Origin: Brassica napus
Taxonomy: Eukaryota; Streptophyta; Magnoliopsida; Brassicales; Brassicaceae
NCBI RefSeq assembly: GCF_020379485.1
Contig: NC_063448.1
Span: 7,649,726-7,713,725, forward strand
DNA: 64,000 nucleotides
Direction of reading: 5' to 3'
Below, piece after piece: positions 45,122 through 57,100 of this stretch. Within the stretch, counting starts at the first letter, position 1. Each line of letters opens with the position of its first letter. The notes beneath the pieces were generated by a model. The model was not told the DNA's origin and searched no databases. It saw nothing but the letters and a program-made list of their open reading frames with translations. A program made the translations under genes and the position numbers.

Positions 45122-45406
45122 AGTCTTATGTTATCAATGAAACATTATTCAAGAAATATGACAATCTAAACTGATTTCTGAATCCAGAGATGAAGAACCA
45201 TGAAAGCATTTGATATTAGGATAGAAACCATTTATTTCCATTTCATGAAAAAAGTGGTGAAAGCAAACATATGTATGGGAGAAGCGCAGTCACTCTCCTA
45301 CGAACATGATAGAGAAGTTACACAACACATGATTATCTTGTTTTGTTTTTTAAAGGTGATAAATTTGCACTGTCAACAGACAGGCTACATGGATAAAACA
45401 CAGGAA

Positions 45407-46272
45407 TCATTTCTTGCCGCTTTTCTTAAGTCCAGAGCCTCCAAAGGATCCCTTCTGCGATGCCTTGGCTCTTAGTTCTTTAAGTGCCTGTTTTAATTTA
45501 AGAAAAAAAAAAACAATTGGTCAGGCTCTCAATAATGAGGCAAACATTTTACGTTTTAACCAAAGTACCCTAATCAATATAATTTCCATAATTAAAAAAA
45601 AGGGGGTAATGGATTATCTAAACTAACAAACAGTTAGTGATATGACCCCATCTTGTTGAAAGGCCACTAGGTATATAGTGTCATTATTAGTGTTCAGATT
45701 GACAACGAGACCATACTGAACAAAGTAGCACTGCATAATAGTGGCTCCCTAGAAAGAACAACAAGCGAGAGTATCAAAGTGGGAACTCACCTTTTCCTCT
45801 TCTTTCTTCTTCTGAATGTTAGCCATATCGTGCTGGAGTAGTCCCGAATCAACATTCAAGAAATTAGAGCATGTAAAAAGAATGTCTAAACACATTGATA
45901 TACCCTTAGCAATAGCAGCAAAAAAAAAAAACCCCACTCTTGCAACACTTTATACTTGCAAGAGAGATGATTATGTATCATTGGTGTGACTTTAAATTTA
46001 AGAATTTAAGTTAGTTTACACAAATCAAAACAAGATCCAGAAAGCGTGAAAAGAGGGATCAGTAGAGTCACCTCGTCGTATTCCTTCTTATCAGCTTTGG
46101 GCTGCTTCAAAGGTTTCGCCTTTCCTCCTGTTTTTTTCAAAGAAAATTATTAACAGATCGCAAAGTTATGTTCTTTTTGTTCCTTTTTCTCGCAAACGAA
46201 TCAACATAACATAAAAGAAGAACCTTAAAAATCATGAAATCTAAAAACTGGTTTACCTTGCTTGGACGACAT
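45407..46272 (-). CDS. TMA7: TMA7, translation machinery-associated protein 7
   Basis: Four exons, read leftward: 46272-46257, 46127-46072, 45832-45791 and 45487-45407. They give 195 nt or 64 residues, the exact family length. The sequence starts MSSKQGGKAKPLKQPK and ends GGSGLKKSGKK, with HDMANIQKKKEEEK between. It is highly basic. In yeast the relative associates with ribosomes and affects translation; the plant role is inferred. Exons this small are missed by simple ORF scans. It is divergent from the PRP31 gene. Confidence 0.95.
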
Positions 46273-46414
46273 GACTGGTTTCTGGAGCTAGGGTTTGATG
46301 CTGCTCGTCTGAGAATTTGCGGAAGAAAGTAAAGTTTCAGACGACGGACTTGTGTATTCGATAGAATCTCTAACCACTTGCTGTTATATATCGTCTTCGT
46401 AGTTACAACGCAAC

Positions 46415-46480
46415 CCATTTAATGGGCTCAGAGAGATTATAGCCCAATATAAAGCCCATTAAACATTTGGGCCACCTCAC
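46415..46480. promoter_or_regulatory. Cluster of site II (TGGGCY) elements in TMA7/PRP31 divergent promoter
   Basis: Within about 60 bp there are TGGGCT, two AGCCCA and TGGGCC motifs. Site II motifs are bound by TCP factors and are typical of translation and other growth genes, which suits TMA7. The cluster lies 140-210 bp upstream of the TMA7 start. Confidence 0.6.
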
Positions 46481-46711
46481 CGACTAAACGTTTATTTATC
46501 AAAGACCTAACCAATGACTTGTCGGTCAAGCAAAAAGGAAAAACGCAAGAAAAAGGGAATCACAAAGACGGCTATAAAAGAAGGACCTGATCAACACACA
46601 CACACAATTCATTAACGAACAAGAAGAGCTATTAGAAGAGGAGAATCAGAGATTTTGTTTTTTTAGAAGCGTGCGTTTGGTAAGCCCTTTGATTTCTCTT
46701 GACTATAAGAC

Positions 46712-48250
46712 ATGGCAGAACTTGAAGATTCTTTCCTCGCAGAGATTGACGAGTTATCCGACTATGAAGAAGCAGGATTCGAAGAGAACGCTGGAAGCTA
46801 TGGAGGAGATATCGCCATGGACATGTCAGACTTGGAAACCCTAAAGTCTGACGATGATCTCGACAGCGTCTCTAAGCTACAGAAAACTCAAAGATACGCT
46901 GATATAATGAACAAGGTGGAAGACGCTCTCGGCAAGGATTCGTATGGAGCTTTGTCAGAAGACGATCCTCTATACAAACTAATCGTGGACTGCAACAAGC
47001 TCTCAGTCGATATCGAGAACGAGATCGTCACCGTCCACGGCTTTATCCGTTCCAAGTACAGGCTTAGGTTTCCAGAGCTCGAGTCGTTTGTGCATCACGC
47101 AATCGAGTACGCTAGCGTCGTGAAACAAATCGGAGACGCTAAGGACCTAACCCTAGTCCCTCTCGAAGGTCTCTCAGCAAGTACCATCGAGTACGCTAGC
47201 GTCGTGAAACAAATCGGAGATACTAAGGATCTAATAACCCAAGTCCCTCTCAAAGGTCTCTCAGCGCGTACAACTGTCTCTATTTTACTCACTGCTTCGA
47301 CCACAAAGGGGAAGCCTCTGCCTTCAGATGTCTTGCAAAAGACGTTAGAGGCGTGTGATCGAGCTATTGAGCTTGACTCCGCGCTGAAGAAGATTCTTGC
47401 CTTCGTTGAAACCAAGATGGGATGCATCGCACCGAATCTCTCAGCCGTTGTGGGGAGTGCTGTTGCAGCCAAGCTCATGGCTACTGCTGGAGGCTTGTCA
47501 GGGCTTGCTAAGATGCCTTCATGTAACGTTCAAGTTCTTGGTCAGAAGAGGAAGAATCTTGACGGTTTCTCTGCTGTAACCACACAGTCTCGTGTGGGTT
47601 ACCTGGAGCATACTGAGATTTTCCAAAACACTCCTCCTGGACTTAGGAGCCGAGCTATCAAACTCTTGGCTGGAAAGTCTACTTTGGCAGCTAGGGTTGA
47701 CGCTTGTAGAGGAGACCCGTCGGGGACTAATGGTAGGTCTCTGAGGGAAGAGATTCAGAAGAAGATTGACAAGTTGCAAGAGCCTGGTGTCGCAAGGCAG
47801 CCTAAGCCGCTTCCTGTTCCAGATATGACTTCTAAGAAGAAGAGAGGTGGTCGGAGGCTAAGAAAGATGAAGGAAAGGTACGCGGTGACGGAGATGAGGA
47901 AGCTTTCCAACAGGGTGGCGTTTGGTGTAGCATGTGAAGAGAGCTCGCTTGGTGATGGGTTAGGTGAAGGGTATGGGATGCTTGGTCAGGGTGGGAGCAA
48001 GAGGCTGCGAGTTTCCAGTGTTCCGAGCAAGCTGAAACTTGGTGCTAAGCTGGAAAAGAAGCTTAAAGAAAGACAGTATACAAGTGGTGTTGCTACTACA
48101 GGCACTTCTGGTTTCATGACATCAAGACTTGCTTTCACTCCTGTGCAGGGAATAGAGCTGTGCAATCCTGGGGCTGTGAAATTAGGTAGTGGGACTCAGA
48201 GCACTTACTTCTCAGAGTCAGGAACCTTCTCCAAGATCAAGAAGATATAA
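46712..48250 (+). CDS. PRP31: PRP31 pre-mRNA splicing factor, intronless paralogue
   Basis: U4/U6 snRNP protein that bridges 15.5K and U4 snRNA and is needed for tri-snRNP assembly. 512 residues in one open exon. NOSIC and Nop domains span about residues 90-345 (VDCNKLSVDIENEIVTVHGF, APNLSAVVGSAVAAKLMATA, KMPSCNVQVLGQKRK). The Prp31 C-terminal domain ends STYFSESGTFSKIKKI, with the basic KKKRGGRRLRKMKERY before it. A 28-codon tandem duplication (47102-47185 and about 47186-47272) repeats EYASVVKQIGD...VPLEGLSA, which other PRP31 proteins have once. Arabidopsis has its PRP31 genes elsewhere, so I infer a transposed or retro-derived copy. No stop or frameshift is present. Confidence 0.93.
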   Translation: MAELEDSFLAEIDELSDYEEAGFEENAGSYGGDIAMDMSDLETLKSDDDLDSVSKLQKTQRYADIMNKVEDALGKDSYGALSEDDPLYKLIVDCNKLSVDIENEIVTVHGFIRSKYRLRFPELESFVHHAIEYASVVKQIGDAKDLTLVPLEGLSASTIEYASVVKQIGDTKDLITQVPLKGLSARTTVSILLTASTTKGKPLPSDVLQKTLEACDRAIELDSALKKILAFVETKMGCIAPNLSAVVGSAVAAKLMATAGGLSGLAKMPSCNVQVLGQKRKNLDGFSAVTTQSRVGYLEHTEIFQNTPPGLRSRAIKLLAGKSTLAARVDACRGDPSGTNGRSLREEIQKKIDKLQEPGVARQPKPLPVPDMTSKKKRGGRRLRKMKERYAVTEMRKLSNRVAFGVACEESSLGDGLGEGYGMLGQGGSKRLRVSSVPSKLKLGAKLEKKLKERQYTSGVATTGTSGFMTSRLAFTPVQGIELCNPGAVKLGSGTQSTYFSESGTFSKIKKI

Positions 48251-48681
48251 TAACCTTTTTATTATTCTGGTTTGTTTGCTAGTTTCTGAGTGGTGTGTTT
48301 AATGTTTGAGATGATTTAAACTTAATTGGAGTCTGTTAAGATGATTGATATTTTTTTTAAGAACCTTAGCAAAACAGGAAGTTTCATCTTGTGTCTATTC
48401 AATACTTTTGTTTCTAGCTCAATATACCAAACAAAATTGTAATAGAAGTATATATGCTTCATGTCTGAATGTGGCTTTTCAGAGGCAATGGGATCTTTTA
48501 AGACATTAGGGACCATCCCTTGCAATGAAAGATTAATACCAATGCTCCTTCAACACATTCTTAGATTGTGAGAGGGATTCAAGAGTTACCTTACGAGATA
48601 TCAAAGTTATAGAGAGACGCTTGACTGCTCATAAGATTCAGCTTCTTAATGCAATTTGAGAAAAGGATCTTAATTAACAAA

Positions 48682-49621
48682 GACCATTGGCTTATCAGTT
48701 TGTTAAAGTGGAGATAAATAGTGGTGCTGCAACTTCTTTTTGGTTAGATAACTGGTCTCCTTTGGGAAAACTAATTGATCTAACAGGAGAAGGTGGATGC
48801 TTAGCTCTGGGTATTTCGCTGCACACTGCAATGGAGAGAGCAATTCAGATGTATAGGAGCAGAATGCATAGAGTTCATGTATTTCGTCAGATTGAGCAAG
48901 AAGTATTGAAGTTGAAAAGTAGTGGTATGAATATGATGGAGGATGTGTGTCTATGGAAGAGGGAAAATGGGGATTTCAAGCCGGGGTTTGTCACCTCTCA
49001 AACTTGGAATCTCATTAGATCTCGTTCATCTAAAGTGTAGTGGAGCAAAGGCATTTGGTATCCAGAGCCCACTCCGAGGTTCGCCATTCTTTCTTGGCTC
49101 GCTGTTCGTAATAGACTAGCGACGGGAGACAGGATTCTCAGTTGGAATCCATTAGCCATCTCTACTTGTTGGCTTTGTAAGCAGGAGCAGTAAACGAGAG
49201 ATCACTTGTTTTTTGAATGCATTTACTCAAAAGAAGTGTGGAGTAGGACTATTGGAAAACTGGCGGATAATGGTTGCATTTATCAATGGGATCGAGTGTT
49301 GCAAGTAGTGGTGAATGGAATGCAAGAGAGACATTCGACTTTTCTGTTGAGATATTGTTTTCAAGCGGTAATACATGCATTATGGATGGAGAGGAACGTC
49401 AGAAGAGTTGGGGAACCAGAGCAGTCAGCTAGTTGCCTTATTGCTAGAATGGATAAGCCGGTGAGAAATAGAATAACAAAAGAATGGAGCTAAGTATGAA
49501 AAGGCAATGAAGGCTTGTTTTGGAAGAGAATAAGTACAGGAGTAAAGTTTGAATTTTCCGTTTATTAAAGAAACATAAGATGAATAAATTTAAATTTTTT
49601 TCGAAAAAAAAAAAGAAGAGA
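48682..49621 (+). mobile_element. 5'-truncated LINE, zf-RVT region, degenerate
   Basis: Flanked by a 10-bp duplication aattaacaaa (48672-48681 and 49622-49631) and ending in an A-rich tail (from about 49604). It begins in frame at RPLAYQFVKVEINSGAATSFW, a part of plant LINE ORF2 downstream of the reverse transcriptase. It continues to the zinc-binding RVT domain (FAILSWLAVRNRLATGDRIL, STCWLCKQEQ, then DHLFFEC). Stops at 49037-49039 and 49191-49193 break the frame. The 5' truncation and the tail show target-primed integration. Confidence 0.88.
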
Positions 49622-49890
49622 AATTAACAAAAAGTCGAATTTATTTTTTAATTTGGATAAGACTCCTCCTGCTTCCACTATTAATCTATTCATATAAAAA
49701 AAGTCAAAGTCTCTTCCACTCCATTCGATAAATCGCAGAAGAAACGAAACGCCTCTCTGCAGGTAAACTAGGGTTTAGGTTTTGTTCCTTCCTTGGATTC
49801 TTCAATTACTCGACGAGGTTTCTTCATCTATGGTTTCGATTCACGATTCCTCTCTCCTTTTCAGGTTTCTAGAGAGAGAGAGAGAGAGTT

Positions 49891-52800
49891 ATGGCGCAAG
49901 CTGATGCGGGAGAACCGGAGTACGAGAGTGATCCCGAGGAGCTGAAGCGCTCCTTGGCGGCGAGGAGGAGAGAAGCTAGTGACGACGAAGAGACCACCGA
50001 TGACGAAGGGGTTAAAAATCTTAGGGCTGAGATCGATTCCGATTCGGAGCAATCTGATGAACAGGATGGTGCTGTGAAGTATGATAATGACGAAAACAAG
50101 AGTGAAGATGGAGAGGAGAGCTACGAGGGGGAAGGCGATGAGTATTTGGATGATGACAAGAGGAGTAAGATAGTGGAAGATGCTGCTGGTAATGTAGATG
50201 GAGAGGAAGAGAAGGAGAAGCAATCGGCTGCAGTGCCCACAGGTGGAGCTTTTTATATGCACGATGACAGGTTCCAGGAACTCTCTGCTGGACGAAGCAG
50301 GTACACTCTTTCTTCACAATCTTTCTCAATTGCAATTGATTTTATTGGAGCGATTATAGACTGAAAGGTGGAGTTTTTCCTGCTAACCTTCTATCTGTCG
50401 ATTGATATTACTCCTTATTTTGGCTTACATAGGCGAGGGCGGGGTGGAAGGAAACCGTGGGGATCTGGAGATGAAAGAAAATGGGGACATGACAAGTATG
50501 AAGAGATGAATACTACTCAGGAACAACATTATGATGTACAACTTCTTTTTTTTTTTTTTGAAATTCTTCTTTTAGATCCGTCTATCTCTAAAAGTATATA
50601 TTTTTGTGTATAATTGACTTGTTGCACTGTGTAAAAATCAGCAGAAGGCTTCAAGAGGCCGACACAGAGGTCGCGGTCGAGGTAGGGGACAAGGGCGTGG
50701 AAACATTAGAGGGAGAAGCTCTAACGCATCATCCAGCAATGGACAGCAAATTTTTGTTCCTAAAGCTGCCACACGAGAGGGAGAGTCCAGAAAAGATGAG
50801 ACTCCCCTTAGCAAAGGCAATCAAGCACATTCCGTGCAGAAAAAACAGTGAGTTTTTACTTTTTCTTTTCTATTAGCTGAGTGAAGATTTTTTTTTTCTC
50901 TCATACGATGTACTTGTTGTGTACTGGATCTGTAGGTTACGAAATTCTCGAGGCTCACAACATTGGCATGAGAAAGGGACACACCACGATTCACAGCGTT
51001 CACCATCTGCACCTGCTAAAACTGGGAATGAATATGCCCATACCAAAAAGAATGTAGTTGCTTCAAGTCTTAGTTCGGCTTCTCCTCCTTTTTATCCTTC
51101 GGTGTCCTCGAGTAATGTGGCACATGGTATACAAGTTGGTATGGAAAAACTCCACACGAATGAAAGTGCCACTTCCTCTGGGAAGAAGTACAGGAATACA
51201 AGATCTGTTTATCTTCCTGTTAATACAGCCCGGAATGTTCGGTCCACGAGTCAAGGTAGAGGTGCTCCTGCTGCTGGGAACGTGTTTTACCCCCAATCTC
51301 ATAGTCAAGGTGACAACATGCAACTCAATGGAGATTCAAAAGGCACTGGCCAAAGCTATACTAGATCCTCTACCCAGAACACTAGCTCATCAAAAAATCG
51401 TTATCCTCCTGGCGAAATAGAATCTGCGTCGGAAACAGGTGCGTCATTTGGTAAGGGTAAAGGGACTCTCCAACCTAGTGGAAGCGGCTCTTTGATGTAT
51501 AGTGGATCTCATGTGATGGGGCGTGCAGAAAGTCTCCCGTCTGGTGACAATTCTAATTTCCCAGCTTTTCTGCCTGGTAAGTGTTTTTTGGAAGACACTT
51601 TTCTCTCTGCAATGGACCATTTGAAAAGAATTTCTTAAGAATAAAACCATGAATCTGTTAAAATTGAAAGCTGTTGATGCTGAACGCTTGATTGCCTTGT
51701 CCATGAAAAGTATTTGTCAGATTATTGTATCTGCGTACTGCTATTTTTCCGTATCTGGCTGGTTTTTAAATTATTGTCTATCATGATTAATTGCAAATGC
51801 AGTTATGCAATTCGGTGGTCAACATGGTGGGGTTCCAACTTTTGGAATGGCTTTTCCAGGATATTACCAGCCTGAAAATGGTGTTGGAAACCCGGAGATG
51901 ACTTGGTATGCTTATTCCTTCTTCTTCTAGTTGAACTTTTTGGATGCTAGTTTTCAGAAGTTCTCGGTTGTAAGCATTTCAAAGAATTAGATGTTGTGCA
52001 GAATGTTAGTTGAATTGCCAGTGTTTTTCGTGGTTTGTATAATGTCCCATTTGATCACCATTGTTCTAGTCTGCATGCTGGAAAAACTTAACCTACGAAG
52101 ACGTAATTTTATTAGTATGTTTGCTTTCATTTTGAATACTATGCTGTTCGTGTGTCCTGAGTGCTCAATCTATCTCTAGTTCCTGATCTGTTCTTTCTAC
52201 TGCTTCCTGTTGAGATTTTGTGTCTGATTGCCAGGATGCCAGTTTTGACTGGCCCAGGAGCTTTAGGAGCTTCATACAGTCCGCCATATACTACTATTGA
52301 TGGTTCTTACCAAGCACACAAGCCAGGGTTACCTTCCTCTGCCAGATCATCCAGGTTTAAAGAGTAATCTGCATTGTCGTTACTTGTTTTAGAAATTTTT
52401 AGTGCAAACCATGTGGATTGTTTAGAGCTTTAAATAACAAAAAAAATCAAGTGAAATTTGTAAATTTTCATTGTTTCTCTTATTTAACATATCGCATATG
52501 CTTGGCACATGTTATATCCCATATTTATATTTCAAAGCACGCATTTTTGGCTTACTGAATTAAATTACCAATACTGCAGCAAAGGGAATAGCACGAATAA
52601 CCTTAATGATCTGGAGAATCCCGTGGAGAGTCCTGGTTAGTCATCTTGCAATACTGGGTTAAGGGGATGAATTGCATTAATTGGCTTTTTATTTGGAATT
52701 AACAAAGACATTGGACTATTTCTTGCATTAAGGAAATAATTGAATAATGAGAGCATATGTGATAGATAAAGTAGTACAGAAAAATATATGTGATAAATTT

Positions 52801-53256
52801 TATTTCAACAGGTACTGTCTTCAAAAGTAGTTGTCTGTTAGTCACGAAATAGCCAATTAAAGAGAGATTCATCGGCTAATATGAAGATTGATTGTTGGGA
52901 TGAGTCTTAAGTTCAGCTATTTTCCTTCTATGCAGAGGTTACAGAGAGTGGGGTTTCAAAACGGCAGAACAACAACCCAAGCAAGCAACCTCGTAGGTGA
53001 GTTTTTGAAGTTAGACCTATTCTTTGAAATCCATCACCAGTTAATATTGAACCATTTATTAGGGCCCACTATGCATTATGTCTACAGATTAGACTTGCAG
53101 TAACTGGCTCACTGCACTAAAATACATATGGTCGAATACTTTTGTAGGATTCATGTAGAATATGTTATGTGGAATATGATCCGATCAAAAACAAGAGGTT
53201 ACTTGAGTTGTCGTTGGTGTTTATGCAGGTACTCGGAGATGAGCTTAAGCAAGTGA
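49891..53256 (+). CDS. BTZ: Barentsz/CASC3 homologue, exon junction complex core (At1g15280-like)
   Basis: Binds eIF4A-III and RNA in the exon junction complex, affecting mRNA localisation and decay. Nine exons: 49891-50300, 50433-50535, 50642-50847, 50936-51576, 51803-51905, 52235-52354, 52580-52635, 52936-52996 and 53229-53256; 1728 nt or 575 residues. An acidic N-terminal third is followed by the Btz/SELOR core: GAFYMHDDRFQE near 120-131, then GRGGRKPWGSGDERKWGHDK and YEEM. After it comes an RG-rich stretch (RGRHRGRGRGRGQGRG) and a long disordered Ser/Gly-rich tail with aromatic patches (GGVPTFGMAFPGYYQP). Exon 3 has two possible acceptors three bases apart (50642 or 50645), a NAGNAG site. 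A GA microsatellite precedes the start codon. Confidence 0.92.
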
Positions 53257-54187
53257 TTACATTTGTGTAAAACTAAGAAGATGTGTTAGGGACTCCTTGG
53301 CGCAGGGCCCTGGCGCTTCTCCAAGCTTCTTTTCTTCTCACTTTGGCCGCAATTGTTCCTGCATTTCTTAGGTAACTGATTCAAAGCTATATTTTAAGTA
53401 CGGGGGATTGGTAATAGACTAGCGGGGAATGAATGTTGTGTGGTTGCTGCAATTTTATTATGGAGTGTTAGAATAAAAGACAATACTACTAGACTACCAC
53501 TAGCAAATAGAAATGAAGTGGTATGGGTATGTTATGTATGCATGTGTTATTTCGTAACTTCGATCATCTGCTTGTTTAGTAATCATACTATTTGATGCTA
53601 TTTTCAGGGAAGTCGTTGTCTCAAGCCTTGGCCAGCCTGTTTGGTGTTTCTTCTTTCTATTTATTTCCTATGTAATCATTTCTGTTTATTATATAAGGTT
53701 GACGACTTTCTTCTGGTTTGGTGATGTGTTTACTTTTCAGTTTCTAAACAAACTATGTTATCAACAAGAAATGGTTAATGGTTGAGACGTGTGTGAATGA
53801 ATGCCAGCTACATTTTAGCAATCGTTATTGCAATTTTTTCTTTTCTCCATTGCGGTAAAACTGGGTCGCGTTACTGAAACGTTGGGACTATTTTATCGCC
53901 TGTGTTGGTGATCCAAGTCTGCCTCGCACTGTTCGGGCTTGGATGGCTTGCTTGTCTGTAAATAAGCCAGATTGATCACTCATAAGCGGATGTATAAAAT
54001 GATTCCGCGAACTCCGAAACAAGACGAAGGGAAAATGTACGAAATTTTTGCAGCACCAACAGGTCTAACGTGTATCATACATAAGAACAGAACCACCCAA
54101 ACCCGAAAAGAAATGCAATAAGCCAAATGAGATGAGTATACTCTGCTTAACAAAGAAGCTTTATTTTGATCAAATCCACTTATCAGA
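53257..54187. other. 3' regions of Barentsz and REC3 genes, convergent
   Basis: Holds the 3'UTRs of two converging genes. No further coding exon is supported. Confidence 0.6.
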
Positions 54188-57100
54188 TCATGCACAAACG
54201 GACGACGGTTGATGGTAAATCCCAGCTGCATCGTTGGTAAGTCGCTTCTTCCTCCTCTTCTTCGCAACAATGACAAACCCTTCACCTCCATCCGTCTCAT
54301 TTTCCTTCACTCCACTGTCCTCTTCTCTTCTGTAAACTATCTCTGTTACTGTACTATCCTTTGCAGAGGTATCTGCCAAGTCATCTTTAGGCTTGTTTTC
54401 TTTCTTCTTAGATGCTACAACCTCCTTCTGGGATGAACTTACGATGAAGCTAAGTAGTATCTGCCTCGCCAGCTCTTCCTTCTTCAACGCAGCTGCGTTT
54501 TTCTCAGCCTCTAGGCCACTGCTGGAGTCAACGGATACACTTGCATCTCCACCTTCATGTAGAGAGCTTTTCATCACGGATCTCCTCGGAACGAACTCTG
54601 GTGCATCCGGATTCATGGTTTTTGGCATTCCATTTCCATTTGGGTAATTAGCACCGTAATATGGTGGTGAATGAATTCCAGTTCCGGAAATAGGCTCTGC
54701 AGCCAGACTATGCGGATCAGTAACCAAGAAACCTCCAGGATTGTACGGCTCTGCGGCGGCAGACAGCTTTCTCCTGCTGATATCAGAAGCCTTTTGCTCA
54801 CGACAGGACACTAAATCCTCTTCAGGCTCTGACGTTAGATTTTCTACTGACTCAACACTTTCTTCTGATTCTTCTTTTTCACAGGGGAGCTCTGTGCCTT
54901 CCGTTGGCAAATCCGACATTACAGCATCAGACTTGCTTTCTTCTCCGGTTGATGAACTTGAGATCCTGTATATCTGAGTTTCAGTTCTTTCCAAATTCAG
55001 TTCTAATTTTTCTAACATCGGCTTCAGAACTGTACCTGGTGGTGCCAAAGCAACCTCTTTGTATGAGAGTGACTTTGAAGCCAAAGTAGTACTGGTCGCC
55101 GCAGCATAACCAGGAGACTTTATTTGTGGCTTAATTGTTTTTTTACTGACATCTATCTCTCCATTCTTCAGAGCCCTAAGAGATGATGGCTTAGAGAGTG
55201 AGGGTCTTGGAGTCGTTTTCTGCAAGGGAGAAGCTATATAATGTTGATGAACATCCTGTCTTCCATTGAGATTTCTATTAAGCGACACTCTCTGATAAGG
55301 CTGCCTTTGTCTAAATTTCTTTCTAGCACCATTTCCGGATCTCCCCTTTGGGTAAGCCTCTTGCCAGCCCTCACCTAAAGCTGACTCTTCCACAGTTTGG
55401 TTGTCTACATTTAGCCTGTGTACTAAAGTATCACCCGTCTCTATTTCGACCTCATCCACAACGGCATTAGGATCATTTACTTCGTTCTTACTCTCAGTGA
55501 CATTTGTTTCTACCACGTCGTTCAATGTAGCCATGCCATGCTGTGAAGCAACGGAGTGGGTAGCATCATCAGCTGATGCACCACTATCACTGACCGGTGA
55601 AACCTGCCGAAATAGAAGTAATGTCACACACCTTTGACATGAAATCCATCTCGTTCTTTTTGTTTCAGTATGTTTTTTCCATTAACTTCTAGCGTGGGAA
55701 TGGTATAATTAGAGAAGCAGCAAAGTTTGAATTCAAGCTCTTCAAGCAAAGTTCTAAACAATTAAAGGGTTTTAATCTGGTTATTGTTTTGATCATCCAA
55801 TTTCAGAATGAGTGACCTGAGAAAAACAAGGATAACAAAAGTTCAGGAATTACAGTGAGACGCCGCAGTTTTCTGTGAACAACACTTCCTTTATTGTCTG
55901 GATCAGAACTTATATAGTCCATAAGATCTTCTACACTGCAAGAAAGGTCGGACTTTGGTGCCAATGAAATTAATTACCATATCCTTTTATGTGTTCTGGG
56001 AGTTTCCAATTTTGTACCTAAGGTGGCCTTTGCTCGCAATGGAAGCATCAGGCTTTGGGATTCCATTTCGAGCTGCTTCCTGCTGCTCTATGGCCCTTGA
56101 TTCAAAATATTCAAGCCATGCAGCAGCATCCTGTGAAGAGACCAAAAGAAATTTGAGTTCAAAACCATTCACTTTTTTACTTCGCTAGTAAAAATATAAT
56201 ATCCAGATGAGATTGCATGATTCCTAATCCTCAATGTGACAAAAGAAAAATTGTTTATGACAGAAATCTAGGAGATTTGTTTGTCACCTGTGTACGAAGG
56301 TCATCTGATCCAAGTGTTTTTGTAAGTATCTGAAGTGTAGTCTGTTCATGATGCACACTCAATGAATATGCTTCCATGAGAGAGAGAGCCACAGCTATTG
56401 CATGATAGCTTGCTGCTGTCTGTAAAAGTAAACATTAAAGCAATGGTTAGTTAAAGAATGGGCGCAAACAAGGGAAAGATAGATACGTGACGAACCTGAA
56501 TATGGTCAGCTCCTAGCAATCGTTTATTGCACTTTAGAGCTTCATGTAGGTATCTTAGAGCTAGATGAACGTTCCCTACTCCTTCCTCCATCATAGCCAC
56601 ATTAATATATGTGGCAGCAGTATTCGGGTGAGATAGCCCACAAGTGAAATGAAGAAGAAACAAAGCACGGTTCACATATCTGTAAACAGATGACAGATAA
56701 AAAAAAGGGTTAGAAAGATGGCAGATAACATTTAAAAAGAGCCAATCAGAGGAAAGGTTGGATCATAAGACTAGGTGATGGAAAAGCAAAGTAGTGTTCG
56801 ATCAGTAGTGACTATATTAACTATAAGAGATCATCATGCACCGCTTACTTCAGTGCCAACTCAATGTGCTGAAGGCGATAATAAAATACAGAAAGATCCC
56901 CATAGCTTTTCATAGTGTCGGGATGGTCGAGACCAAGTTCTTTTTCATTTATATCCAGAGCCTTCTGTTGATATATAGTTGCCTGATCAAGAGAGGAAAA
57001 AAAACATCAAAGTTAACAGTGCCTCTCATTGGTTTTCTCTTTTGTTTATAATTGGAAAAAGTTATATCAGTGCCTACAAACAAAACATCAAGCTCGACAA

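Noticed and set aside
46712..48250. PRP31 processed pseudogene
   Set aside because: The frame is open over 512 codons with conserved Nop and C-terminal domains; the duplication is in frame. I keep it as a gene.
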